Shown here: piece after piece, positions 24,144 to 36,106 of the stretch | How positions within the stretch are numbered: position 1 is the first letter of the stretch | Layout: the number at the start of each line of letters is the position of its first letter | Source of the DNA: Ephydatia muelleri | Taxonomy: Eukaryota > Porifera > Demospongiae > Spongillida > Spongillidae | Reading direction: 5' to 3' | Assembly (NCBI GenBank): GCA_013339895.1 | Contig: JABACO010000001.1 | Location: forward strand, 21,938,423 to 22,002,422 | DNA length: 64,000 nucleotides | Notes under the pieces: generated by a model | The model's input: only the letters and a program-made list of their open reading frames with translations | What the model was told of the DNA's origin: nothing | Database searches by the model: none | Position numbers and translations under genes: made by a program

Positions 24144-24944
24144 TTATACCTTACCACTTTTCACCTCATTGAAGGAATTGGAGCTAGTATAACATTTGAG
24201 GGTTTGGTCTGATGGCTGCTTAGTTTGTTCATGGGAATGCAAATTGGTAGGTTGAATTTGTGACAGGCTATGGAAATGAAACTCCATCTCACAACCAAGT
24301 ATTAACACTGGTGAATCGACCAGTGTTTCCCCTGTACTAAAGGGATTGATCCACACCATTGATTGTTCGTCAACACTGCTGTTTGTCACCAGGCAGAAGG
24401 TAACACTCAACATGTTGGACAATGCCTGAAGTTCCAAATGTGTACCCCATGTTCCATATTTGCTCATGTTCAACAGGTATGACTCCCATGATTCAACTGA
24501 CCTTGAGTCAACAAAGTTGAAAAGGGGAATCCCTTCTGGCTGCAAAATCAGACACACCATGCATGCTGTATGCATCAATTCAACATGTGAAACTACTGTT
24601 GTAGAATTGCTCTTCATATAATTCACTACTTCTTCTCTAAGTTTTAGATGACGCTTGCGTTGACCAACTACTCTCATCAGTTGATCACATACAGCACTAA
24701 ACAAGCAGTTTCCATCTGCAGGTATGTTTATGCAAACTTACAAGCCGAATTTGTTTATGTTTCTCATTAATACAGCATGACTACTGTCACAATTCTGCTT
24801 AAGAACATGATGTAAAGTTTCAATTGCTGAAGGCTTTCCTATGGACAACAATGCCTTTGTTGTACATATAATAGTAAAAGAAACAAAGAAATATGTGATT
24901 TTAGACATGTTCAATTGAATACATACACTGCATGCTGTGATCAA
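24144..24944 (-). pseudogene. OTU-like cysteine protease domain of the Ginger element, one in-frame stop
   Basis: The frame reads KPSAIETLHHVLKQNCD, ..., a TAA at 24738-24740, then INIPADGNCLFSAVCDQL. DGNC holds the OTU catalytic Asp and Cys. WESYLLNMSKYGTWGTHLEL and a closing HFHSL supply the rest of the fold and the catalytic His. OTU proteases remove ubiquitin; what they do for a transposon is unknown. It probably joins the integrase by splicing across about 24840-24945, but I could not find a phase-consistent pair, so that stays open. The stop suggests decay unless the region is removed as an intron. Confidence 0.75.
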
Positions 24945-26857
24945 ACCTTTTTAGAAGAAGGTATAGAAATATTGACCTTTTCCAACTGATTCAGATGGTA
25001 CTTTCTTTTTAGACCAGACAGATAGTACCTATCATCTTCGCATACTTTAGATATAACAGCAGGGCCATACTTTTTATCAAGTTTTGAGATATTCCTACTT
25101 GCAAGAGTGTACATCACCTCATCTCCAACCTGCAATTCTACATGTTTATTCAATGGCTCATTTTCAATGACCTGTCCTTTGATACCAACCACAGATAATT
25201 TCTTCTCATGCTTTGCCTCTTGACCAGATTCTTGTGCATTGTGGATAACAACTTTGGTTCCAGACTGTGTCACATTTTGACACTCAGCAACTTCAGATTT
25301 CAAATTTTGTGTCTCATTACTAACAGCTTTAGCCCTCTTTACATGTTCTAACTGATCTGAATGATATCTCTGTTTTAAACCAGTCAGTAAATAGGTATTT
25401 TTCCCACATGCCTTTGAAATACATACTGGACCAAGCCTTTTCATAGACAATTTGTCACCCTTTCTTGTGTCTCTCCTAGAATTTGCATACCATACTTCAT
25501 CTCCTACCTTGAAACACACATTTTGGCTACATCTTCTATCATTTTGTCTTTTTTGTGTAGCTTGCGCAAGCTTAATATTTTTATGAGCATCTATAGGCTT
25601 CTCACTAACTATTTTCAAGTTAAGTTTTGCACCACCTTTTCCATAGCTTCAATACCTTCATCTCCTTGATACGTGTGCATAGGCAAATCTAATTCTATAG
25701 GTAGCCTGGCTTTCACGCCATAAAAAAGTTCAAATGGAGAGTATAACGTAGATGACTGAATGGATGAGCGATAACCCAGCAAGATCAGATCTAAATCATC
25801 TTCCCAATTGAGTTTACCACCATCAGAAAACTTACTTAAACAACCACAAATTGTTTGATTGAACCGTTCTGTAAGACCATTACTTTGAGGATGATAAGCT
25901 GTACAGATTCTTCTTGAGATACCAAAGCTTTTGCAAAAATTGTCAATCAACTCATTACAAAATTCACGCCCCTGGTCTGATATGATTGTCTCTGGAACTC
26001 CAAACCTCCCTATCACCTTTTTGAGGCATTTGAACACAGTTGTTGCTTGTTTATTTGGTATAGGATACACTTCAGCCCACTTTGTTAGATATTCTGTTAG
26101 AACCATAAGAAAACATTCATTTGCACCAGAAAGTGGACCCACCAGGTCCATTCCCCATTGCGCAAATGCATGGTTTGGGACACCAACAGGATGCAGTTCT
26201 GAAGTTTTTTTTGGCATCTTGTTCTGTCTTTGACACACTAGACAAGTGCTGCAATAGTTAGCAATATCTGAGGCCATTCCCTTCCAATAGTATCGTTCAG
26301 CCACCTTCTCTTGCCTACATAGATGCATGACTGTATGAAGTGAAGAAGTACATCAGAAAGTAATTACCAGCGATTGCTTCAAATTAAAGGAAAGGCAATA
26401 TAGCAAATTCCTATGCTGCTATACAACTGAGAGCATAGATTTAAATCAAATAACAATCTTTAATAGGATTTATCTCATGATTTTACATGCATGCTAGTAG
26501 ATGGATACACATGTATATAGTGAAACCAATTCACAACGTATAATACAACGTACGTTTTATGAACTCCAAAGTGACCGCCTGCTGGATCTTTGTGAACGGT
26601 GTCAAGCAGTCTAACCTTCTCGTCAACCGTAACAACTCGATACCTTTCTTCCTCCCGTACAGACGTCAGCCCTTTCTTACGCCTTTTTGTCTTGAAAAGC
26701 AAGCCATCTTCGGTTATGAAACCCTCACATTTCTGTCGATAAGCCCTTTTAGCATCTTTGCCATCTTTTGACCCAACACATCCCGAGGCCAATTTCGCTG
26801 CTCACTGTCTTTGCTCTCAAGGAACCGAACAATTTCGTCGTATTCTTTTACATCCAT
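24941..26857 (-). pseudogene. Ginger integrase (HHCC zinc finger, DDE core, two GPY/F-like modules), frameshifted
   Basis: Transposase of the element. From an ATG at 26857 (MDVKEYDEIVRFLE) there is a frameshift near 26775, then KRAYRQKCEGFITEDGLLFK and HKDPAGGHFGVHKT (zinc-finger His pair). After an intron (about 26330-26555) comes YCSTCLVCQRQ (Cys pair). The DDE core follows: WGMDLVGPL, IISDQGREFCNEL and NGLTERFNQT. A second one-base frameshift near 25617 leads to VGDEVWYANSRR with KRLGPVCISKACG, a GPY/F-like module. The same module recurs as VGDEVMYTLASR with KKYGPAVISKVCE. All three catalytic acids are intact but two frameshifts make this copy unlikely to be active. Confidence 0.82.
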
Positions 26858-28092
26858 CCGTTATAAAGGACACGAGTGAGCGTTTTATGAAGGGGGTTAA
26901 TCTATTCCAAGGGATGATAAACTATTCCGGATAAATTTATCCTAGGGGGATAATCTATTCTGGAATAGATCATCCGGGGGATGAATTTATTGGGGGATAA
27001 TCTATTCCGTGACACCGGCATGTACTTGAAGTGCCCCGGATCCGCCACTCCGACTGCAGTTTGTTACGGGCCATGGGCGCCCTATATTACCTCACGCTCG
27101 CTACTTCGATATTGAACTGCACAACGGCCAACAGATTAATTTACAATGGCGTTGTGCCGTTCGAATACGAAGTAGGTCTGGGCGTCTGGCTCAAGCCGGA
27201 CCTATACTTCGCAAAGTTAACTTTCCTGATCTATCCGTAGATAGGAAAGTTAGACTAAGTCTCCGTTAGTCTCGTTAACTCGCAAGCCAGATACGCTTGC
27301 TTCCAAACTTTCTGTAGTCTCGCAATTGCGAGCTAGACTCTGGAAGCAAAAAAGTAATTCTTGTCATATTTACTATCTGTTTTTGGCATGTTTCTACGCA
27401 ATTTTGCGATGTTTTGTGACTTCAACATTGTAAAAGTTGCAAAGCTGCTGGGGCTCTGCCCCAGACCCCGATGGGGGAGCTTACAGCGCTCCCCCATACC
27501 CCATGCAGGGAAGGCCCCTCCCCCGCTAGTTAGTTCCACCCTCATTGTTTCCCGAACCCCCCCATCTCGCGACCAGCCTATGGGCCTGAAGTTGCAATGA
27601 AGGCTCATCATTGCTAATGAAGAAACTCACAAAAAGTGTTCTTTCACCCGTACTGGAGCGGAGAAAGCTTTTCAATCTTCGAAAACCACAAAACGTGATG
27701 ATCTCTCTGCTTCGCAATATTGCAACCATGCAATCGAAAAATAAACGTTGCAGGTTTGGGAAGCGGGTGTCTTGGTCACAACGTATATAAGGGATTGTAG
27801 CAACGTGCTGGGCACTTCGCTTATACTCATTTGTGTATCTGGCAAAATCGCAGTTTTACTTACCCTAGCTGTCACCAATGGATATACTGAAGACCGATGA
27901 GTCACAACTTCGATTCGCAATTGTAAAAACTGAAGTGAATAACTCTTTACCAAGTTAATAAACTGAAACAGTAACATTGAAACGGACCAACGCATGGCGC
28001 ACGATAATGGCGCAGTTACTTCGCGTGGATACACGTCTTTCATACGCTGTTACACGATGACGTAAGCATGAATAAATCCGGTACTTAGAGGG

Positions 28093-28185
28093 TAGTGTCG
28101 TACCCAGACCCAAATGTACGTAACGATGATTATCGCTTACATATAATATAATGCTTACGTACGTTTGGGTCTGGGTACGAGACTA
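28093..28185. mobile_element. 93-bp foldback of the TAGTCTCGTACC family
   Basis: Inverted arms TAGTGTCGTACCCAGACCCA and its mirror ending GGGTACGAGACTA surround a short AT-rich loop with a second small palindrome (CGTAAG...CTTACG). Absent from unit A. It abuts a 27-base G run, so a target duplication cannot be read. Confidence 0.75.
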
Positions 28186-28474
28186 GGGGGGGGGGGGGGG
28201 GGGGGGGGGGGGGAGGGGGCGCCTGGAAAGCCATGAGACCTAACTAGTAGGAACAAAGAACAAGATAAATAATGAGGTTAAATTCATGGGCAGCCAAGTG
28301 CCTACACCCCCGCATATATCTATGCCCATTAATCACATGACGGCTCTCGGTCTGGGTCGAGGCTTTCGTTATATGAATAAATTGGCTCAGCCTTATGGGA
28401 ATTGAAGTGTCTATTTAGCAGGGCGTGGCTCAAAGTACCAACTGCAGAGATTAGTGTCGACTCTTTCTCGAGAC

Positions 28475-31400
28475 ATGGCTGGTCTAATTGCTATTGCAAT
28501 TGCTGTCTGCGTCCTGAACTCAGTGGAACCAAGTCCAGTGATGCGCTCTTTACAAGCAGCGCGGTAAGTACAAGATCTCGATTCAGTACACGTACGTGCA
28601 TGGTATGTGCTGTATGGTCATGTTGTCATACATTCTAAATAAGTACTGTAGCAATTAGCAAATCAAATTAATTTCAGACGGAAAACGTATAATCAGACTT
28701 ACTTTGCTATCCGCAACTTTGCCAGATCTATAGGCATCGAATTATGGCGGCAAAAACGAGAGTGCTGTGGTTTTGTGAACGGAAAGCCGCACGAAGACAC
28801 GTGATGGCTGCTCTAATTAGAGTAGCTAGAAGCGAGAAGCTCAACTTGCAGCGAAGCCAGCTAGACAATGTTTTGCTGCGTGCAACAATGCAAGTACCTT
28901 CTTAACGCATGCAGTTTGAACAACATGGTGATCATCAATGGCATACACCCCACAATCAAATTTACATCGGAATGCAACTAATTGCTCCTAGTTGACATCA
29001 CTTTGTGGAGAAAGATGTTCCGTATAAGCATACACGCCCTCTTCTACTGATCAGCTCTGGGCTATAGAACTTATATACGCAGACTGAGTAGTGTACAGAA
29101 AGTTCTACGCGACATCATCTATCTATAGAGAACGAGCATCATGCAAAGGAATGGATGTCTTTTACACTCACTGTTCACTGGAAAGAGTCTGCATGCCAAC
29201 ATTGTTGCATCTATAAAGTCAAAAAGTTGGCCGTATGCAGGATGTCCCGAAGCTCATTGCGATTAATAGACAGACTTCACAGAAACATTCCACAGAACAG
29301 CGAAAGGTATGTCTGATGGTTTACTGCAAACACCTCCCAATAGCTTGCAATCTAAATGATTGTCCTTTGCAGGCAGTATAACGCGATTATACTTATTTGC
29401 GTGTCCCCTACTCTTTCTGGAGTGCCAATGACACCTTAAGCGATCTAATGTACATTGTTACGGCGGAGCACCAAAAGCAAAGTGAGAATCAAAGCACCCT
29501 GTTGGAAGATCTGCAGCGACCTTACCTTTAGACAGAAAGATCAAACGTGACTTTTGTGAGGACAAATGCAAGAGCTTGTCTTACAAGGGCCATCTCAGAA
29601 TACAACTGACAATGTTTTAAGTTGCAGGCCACAGGCAATTGTACCATATAAAGTAAACCTTATGCATAAAAATTGTTAAGCAATAGAAATGCAACGTTTG
29701 TGTTGAAATGTATGACTAATGAAACATTAGTAAGTACCTTACAACTCCGAGACAGACAGTCCTATTCTGAATGCGTAAGAATTGCAGTGTAGAGGACATA
29801 TCAGACTTACAAGACAAAAAAAAGAAACATAAGTTAGGTGCCTTTTCGCTGCAACCTGTATTAAAATAACAAAGCAATATCTACCTAGCCAAAAGCAACT
29901 CAAAGTTAGGTTGGCAGAGGTCATGCCATGATGGCTACTATTATTATTTTAGTTGTTTTTAGTACCATTTTATAAGCATCTCTTCAGGTTTTATTGTGAC
30001 GTGGATTTGCAATATAGAGGAAACAGCCGATGAAAAGTCAAGAAGCAGCAAGATATTTCAATTTTTCTGTTGTTAAAATAATTACAAAAAAAACCATGAA
30101 TGGCGAAATCCTAGATACCCGTGGATAAAAAAGCTCTTTCCAACACTGGGTTAAATGTAGTATAGTGTCCAGGAATAATCATGGGATGGTACAACGGAAC
30201 ATATGCACTTCTCATGAGCCTGTGTCCTAACAAGACTCCCACCTATAGATAATACTGCTTTTCTCACCATTAATTATAGCCACAGCTTATCAGCTTCAGG
30301 ATGCATGCACTTGTACCTACTAGCGTTAATTAACATTCAATTGCAGGGCCACTGCATTTGTTCCCTGCCTCAAAAACTCCGATTGCTATCCGACAGCTCT
30401 TGTAGCAGTGCCGTCAGATTACATCAAATGTGAAAGTTACAATTGCATCTGCAGCAGCAATTGTTTCAAACTGAATGGGTTCATTTGTGACTTCTCCGTG
30501 TGTGGCCAGTACAGCAATGTAACGAACAATTGCACGACTGCTTCAGACTTGAAAGATCAGAAAACTGCATTCCTGTTGTCACTGTTTTTGTCATCCACTG
30601 GAGCTGCAAATTTCTACATTGGTCGCAATGATCTAGGTAAGCAAATGGTTAACAAATAAACAGTGCTAATCTTCCAGAGCACCTCAAAGCACATACATAC
30701 ACATAAATTAATTGAATGGAAGACCACGAATGATAAAAATACGTCTCTACTTCATTCTCAATACAGTACTTTAATTTTTAAGGTTGATAATGAGCTATAT
30801 AGAAGGAATACTCCAGCATGAATGAAGGCAGTCTGGTACAAATTGAATGGAATGAAATAATGTTCTGATTGGCTTCCACAAATCTTCCAATCTGAAAAAA
30901 CGTCATCCAATACAAATCATGAACTGCTCTAAGTTTTATTGAAATGCAAATGTGAACAATTTTATGACTGATTTGACATATTCGTACTCTAATAGTAGAA
31001 AATTATAGCGTTGATTGGCCAACAAATAAAAATAGGCATAAACATGGATGGTGGGAAAATGTTTCTCATGGTACTAAATGGAAACTAATGTCTTCTCCAT
31101 TTGCAGCAATTTCTCAATTGGTGATGACAGTGGTCATGGTGGTACCAGTCGTTGTGTTTGCAATCATTTGTTGCAGCTATTTTTTTTGTGACTCAGGATC
31201 AGGAGGAGGTCACATGGGAGGTCTTGGTATGTCCATAAATACTATGGAATGGGTTTGCACTTACAGTTGTCTTTGTGATGAGCTGTGTTAATGTCATGGA
31301 ATGGGAGGGTATTAGTATTTCACTAGTTAATGTGCTGTGATGATTGGAGCTTGCTCATACAGTGGTGCATGTGTTTGCAGCTTGACGTTTCCAATATTTA

Positions 31401-31664
31401 ATGTGATCACTTTGCAGATACGTATGCCTCCATTTCGCCTGTATCATAAGAGTCTGTTTACATAATGGTTTCCCCTTTTTTTTCTCGTAACCCTCAGACG
31501 TAGCATGCACTGTGATTCTAATGTCGATTAGTGGAGCTGTGATACTCATCATTACTGTGATATTGGCACTGATCACCATCTCCTGGTGGATAGCAGATCT
31601 GGTCGTGTTTGTGAACAATGAGAGGACTGATGGCAGTGGTTGTCCCCTCACTGCAAGTCTGTGA
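28475..31664 (+). CDS. TM2-domain-like membrane protein, copy B (four exons, 221 aa)
   Basis: Exons 28475-28563, 30347-30636, 31107-31226 and 31498-31664 keep the GT-AG borders and phases of copy A. Signal peptide MAGLIAIAIAVCVLNS, the same cysteine-rich ectodomain, then LFLSSTGAANFYIGR, an extra helix and WWIADLVVFVNNERTDG. The variable spots are the Gly-rich loop after helix 2 (CDSGSGGG against CNTGRGGGG) and the start of exon 4 (DVACTVILMS against DAIGSVLIMM). The reading frame is fully open, so A and B are probably both expressed paralogues. The VioB-like remnant follows tail to tail. Confidence 0.8.
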
Positions 31665-32280
31665 AGCTGTAGTTGTCAAGAAGAGGGCTGAATATATTAT
31701 GAGTGTATTGGTTTGGCCATTAGCATTATATATATTTATCATGTTGACAAAAGGAATGAAGAAACATGTATAAAAGGCACTACCCATGTGTACCCATGTC
31801 TGTTTAATTAGCAATATGCATGAATTATAATTCTCAGTACAATGAAACATAAAAGCAGCTGTTTGATATTGTGCCAGGACATGAAGCAGTAAAATATATA
31901 GAAATCAACTTTTTTACATTGTCTTTCATACAAAATAACTGTAGCTAGTACAGTAATATTATGATTTGTGCATGTGTTAGCATAGTAAGCCTACGGGTGG
32001 AACTGCAAAAGCCATACTCTATGGCTAGCCCAGCTTCACCAGGCTTGCTATACTCAGGAGTTCAAACGATACTTGTAGTATGCTTCTAATGAGCTGAAAT
32101 TTTGAATAATTATGACATGTGCATGTTTTTGGTTGCCGCGTTTACATACAAGCATTTCCATTAATAATTCAGAGATTAAAACACTATGCAAATTCAGCAA
32201 TGTTAGTTCAGCATTATTTTAAAGCATTCTGCAAAGCCATACGGCAGTCACTACAACAACCTAAACTATTCATTGGTCAG

Positions 32281-33553
32281 CTAATCCCAGTCATAATCCC
32301 AGACTGGACCACAGGTGACCTCGGCACAAGGAGGGTACTCAGTTGGATCAACTGGACTAGGTGGGCTCAGGTTGGTCCACATGACCTTTCTAGCATGAAC
32401 GCCAAGTGACTCCATTATTGCTATCATGTCTAACACTCCTTCTTTATACCCATCAAACACCTTCTGCAGTCTCTTCAACAATGCTCCATGCTGGGAATGC
32501 TTTGGCCTCAGTGTAGCAGTTGGTATTGGGTGGAAATTTGTTTTTACAAGGATTTTTCGTTGCATTGGCCACACTCCCAACGGATCAAAAAGGATTGGTG
32601 CATCTTTGTAACAGAATTGGCCTTCATCATCGCTTACAAGGCACAATTTCCACAAACAATCTCTTCAAAACTATAAAAGTGAGTCAATTCAATTATGCTA
32701 GATTATTTTAATTTTGCTGTTGCTTTGAGTTGGACCTGCCCCTTCACCCTGATGAGTGACTGACTGTATGGCTAATATTGCTGAAGAGGTGTCATTGATG
32801 ACATTGACGATGTGCGGCCACATGGATTGTTTCTCAGTTTGGCTTTGTTTGAAGATTGAGTCTCCATGGTGAATGATGAATTTACTTATCTCCTGATAAA
32901 ACTGTCCAATTGTATCATTAAAAACGAGGGGATTATTTGTGTCAATAGACAGATTGTGTGGTACTTCAATACCCATAAAAACTTTGTATACATGCTCCCT
33001 GGAAAACCTTTCCAGGGTAACTTCCAGATTGGGTAAAACATCTCCTGGAAGGCGAGTTGGATATGATGGGACTGTTGTATTGCTATCAATGATAGGACGA
33101 CCTCCAATAGCTATCAGTATGTTGGCAACCTGCAGCAAGTGTTGCATTTGGTGAGTGACCACAAATCTAAATTTCTGATAGATAATTGTATTGCAACCTT
33201 CAACAATTGAGTACATCGAAGTCAAATACGGAGGAATGGTAGCAAACTCTAACTCAACAGCTTGCTGCAGTTGCAATTTGAGATCTTCCAAATTGCATGC
33301 ATCAGTATCATAAGACTGAATCAGTTTTAGAAGTGGACGAATGCATCCTTGCGAGGAAAATGTGTTCTTGTGTAAAGTTTTTGAAGATATTGATCTGCTG
33401 AATCTTGTGATGGATTTAGGCAGTTTGTTTGGTATCTATTAGTTTGAAAAAAAAACCTTTCTGTGTCAACCACCGAATCGCAACGCATGTGTGTATGCAC
33501 GTCTCGTGAGCGATAGTATCATAATGATTTGATGAAGACGAATACTTTGGTAT
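32281..33553 (-). pseudogene. VioB/RebD-like gene remnant, unit B (ferritin-like part only, broken)
   Basis: The minus strand matches the C-terminal 430 residues of the copy at 38996. It includes LQQAVELEFATIPPYLTSMY, THQMQHLLQVANILIAIGG and the VWDYDWD end. A stop just after SKIKII (32698) and a frameshift before LCLVSDDEGQF break it. Its 5' end stops at ACTTTGGTAT, exactly where unit A also diverges, so the truncation predates the A/B duplication. Confidence 0.88.
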
Positions 33554-33609
33554 ATCGTAGCACGCGCGGCGCTGGCTATCGTGGAGAGAGTCAGCGGACA
33601 CACAATTGC

Positions 33610-33768
<159 letters not shown>

Positions 33769-33794
33769 GAACACGAACACTATGCATATACAAT

Positions 33795-35331
33795 CAGTGT
33801 TGCCGCGGTTAAGGTTAATATTTAACCGTCGTAACCGCGATATATCGCGGTTACAACGTTTAACCGCGGTTAATTATCGCGGTTAAATATTACGCATTCA
33901 GCAATGGCGGGAAAAGCGAATAAAAAGCCAATTTACGATCCCTTACCCAATGATCTCGTACAAGTAGACCGCAACAAGTACAAAAGCGATGTGCGGCAGT
34001 TCTTTGCTATTCACAAGCAGCTACTTGATGAACCCTGGGTGGTTTGGATACATCATGTGTGGTAGACATCACTGCCAACATGGATGATGAAGATGAAAGT
34101 AATGATGAACCTAGTACATCTACTACTGCCATACATGATCCTACTGATGTGCAACCACGGAAGCATAGTTTGAAACTCATTAAGGATGTGTGCACTCGCT
34201 GGAATTCTACATTTTACATGCTTCAACGATGTGTTCTGCTAAAAGAATCAATCATTCATGTTTTAGCAGAGAGCAAGTATGCCAACCTTACTCCAACTGA
34301 TGAACAGTGGCTTGCTGCAGCAAAATTCTTTTGAAAACATTTCAGATTGCAACTGATTTTATGCAGGGTGAAGAGTACCCCACCTTAGGTGGCATCTCTC
34401 GATACATAACTACCTTGATTGAAGGCCTTCAAGGGAGTGTGCCACCACCACATTGGCAATTACAATCCTCTTGGAATAGTCTCCCTGATGCTGTTAAGAG
34501 AGTTCGATCCTACATTTTGAAAGATATGAAGGTACGTTGGGATCCTGCAGGTCCTCTTTTAGGAATGGCAGCCATAGTTCATCCAGGCCACAAAAGTCTC
34601 TCCTGGCTTTGTGCTAGTGACAGAGACAAGATAATCAGGCAGCTTAGGAATGAAATGTGTAATATTGAAGAGCAACAGCAAGAGAACGAATCAATTGATA
34701 CTGATGTATTTGGTGAGGAGGAAGATGAAATGGAATTGCCATCGAAGATACCAAGGATATCACCTGCTACCAGTACAAGCGATGATGATTTTAACTTACT
34801 ATTTGGTCAAAAAAAGAGTCAACAGCAAGATAATACTGCACAGAAAAAAGTAGACAAAGAACTTGATAAGTATATGAAAAAAGATGAAACAGACTTTAGA
34901 AAAGATGACCCACTCTTGTGGTGGAAAGAACGTGAAATGCTTTATCCACTCGTGGCAAAGCTGGCTAAAAGTATTTAGCCATTCCTGCTTCCACCGCTCC
35001 TTCAGAAAGGGTATTCTCTGTTGCCAAAACATTTTACAGAAGAAAAGGTGGAATTTATTGCCTTCGCGTTTAAGTAAGCACATATTTCTCAAGAACTCCA
35101 AGCTTCTAGTTTAACTACATGGTTATAAGTATCCACTGCAGTTCTAGTTCTTGTGGAGACTTGATTATTGCTCTCTATATCCTTTTAATGTGATTACCGT
35201 GCTAATACTTCGTGTAAAATTGCATACTTTAACCGCAGTGAAAGTTATAAATAACCACGGTTAACCGTAACCGCGGTAAGTCAAATTTAACTGCGATATA
35301 TCGTTAACCGCGATATATCGCGGCAACCATG
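33795..35331 (+). mobile_element. hAT transposon relic, 8-bp TSD TATACAAT
   Basis: Ends CAGTGTTGCCGCGG and CGCGGCAACCATG are inverted repeats flanked by TATACAAT (33787-33794 and 35332-35339). Unit A has the intact single target at 16202-16209. The subterminal zones repeat the palindrome CGCGATATATCGCG and its partner TAACCGCGGTTA. Confidence 0.93.
33904..35070 (+). pseudogene. hAT-family transposase, several frame breaks
   Basis: Starts MAGKANKKPIYDPLPNDL, stops, then resumes in another frame with KDVCTRWNSTFYMLQRC, the RW-containing motif of hAT transposases. A further shift at about 34333 leads to a central acidic, Ser-rich stretch. The hAT C-terminal dimerisation block reads DPLLWWKEREMLYPLVAKLA, then after another shift IPASTAPSERVFSVAKT. 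At least three breaks and missing N-terminal and core regions mean it cannot encode an active enzyme. Confidence 0.88.
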
Positions 35332-36106
35332 TATACAATACGACAGCAAATACTTCGTAATGGAAGTATGGTGCACAATTTAGGTCGACATATCCGTGGA
35401 GCAGCGCAAGGTTAGTGATGTGGTTGTATCGTGATGCTCATTATTTTGAACATGCGCACAGGCTTCCTCTCCGCCCAAATTGTTAGTGAAGCTTAGTCAC
35501 CAAAGAAGATACATCGTGGTACCAGAATATCCGGTGGGAATCGTTCGAGTTGTATGCTACGCCGTGAATGCTATACATTTGTGTGTTTGTGTGTGTGAGC
35601 TTGAGCTTATATTTCCTACTGTTACGCAAGCCTACTTCATAAGAACAGTTAAAGCTTAATTAACAGTAAATAACGAGTTCAAGATCGCTGATGAGCAATT
35701 CAGCGTGCGTTGTTTTCGTTGATTAAATGCTGTGAAATTCGAGCAATGGAGAAAAGTACGTGTTGTTATTCGGTGCACTTTAAACCACAGTCTATGGATA
35801 TTGGAGCACGCGGTAAGAATCCATCGGTTGTGAAGGTTATGTGTTTCATTTTTTTTTTCTTTTTTTTTTTTTCCATTCAGGATAACACAGGCCAATGCAA
35901 ACAAGAAGATGGTTTCGAAAAGTGTAGTAATTGTGTAAATTGTAACTGTAAGTAATCTGGCACCGCAAATAAGAGTGGGCTGTGCTACGCCATGCAGACT
36001 AGCGTGTAAGTGTGTCTCATTTTTGCATGCAGCACCGTGGCCACGCATCAGGTTGAAACCGATATTTCTAAATAAGATTTCGGCTGTATAGATTTACGTG
36101 CGCATG

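Larger units (their letters stand above)
23645..27014 (-). mobile_element. Ginger-type DNA transposon (integrase plus OTU protease), TSD CCGG
   Basis: Termini TGTCACGAAATAGATTATCC (left) and its inverse ending CTATTCCGTGACA are flanked by CCGG at 23641-23644 and 27015-27018. Subterminal repeats of GGAATAGATTATCCCC occur at both ends. Inside, on the minus strand, are a retroviral-type integrase gene and an OTU-like domain. Ginger elements are cut-and-paste transposons whose transposase is kin to Gypsy integrase and which make 4-bp TSDs; this fits well. Confidence 0.88.
23448..27093. repeat. Foldback with about 127-bp arms, split by a Ginger insertion
   Basis: Left arm 23448-23574 is the inverse of 23590-23644 joined to 27019-27093; removing the Ginger element restores one hairpin with a 15-base loop. 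Landmarks are GGGCGCCCATGGCCCG and ACTTTGCGAAGTATAGGTCC. A further partial copy of the loop region (GGTCTGGGCGTCTGGCTCAA) lies at 27176. Confidence 0.8.
23219..27588. mobile_element. DNA element with CAG...CTG ends and 5-bp TSD, host of nested insertions
   Basis: Ends CAGGCCCGTAGGCTGG and CCAGCCTATGGGCCTG are near-perfect inverted repeats flanked by AAGTT (23214-23218 and 27589-27593). Unit A shows the uninterrupted target ATAAAGTTGCAATG (10821-10834). Next to each end lie poly-G or poly-C stretches. It has no coding sequence of its own that I can see; the length comes from the foldback and the Ginger element inside it. A hAT-like 5-bp-TSD type is likely. Confidence 0.8.

Noticed and set aside
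25600-25630. Programmed frameshift between the two integrase frames
   Set aside because: No slippery heptamer or pseudoknot is apparent and another frameshift lies near 26775, so decay is simpler.
27103-27172. tRNA-like CGTTCGAATACG segment
   Set aside because: It is one arm of a small inverted repeat (ACTTCGATATTGAAC/GTTCGAATACGAAGT) and no cloverleaf fits.
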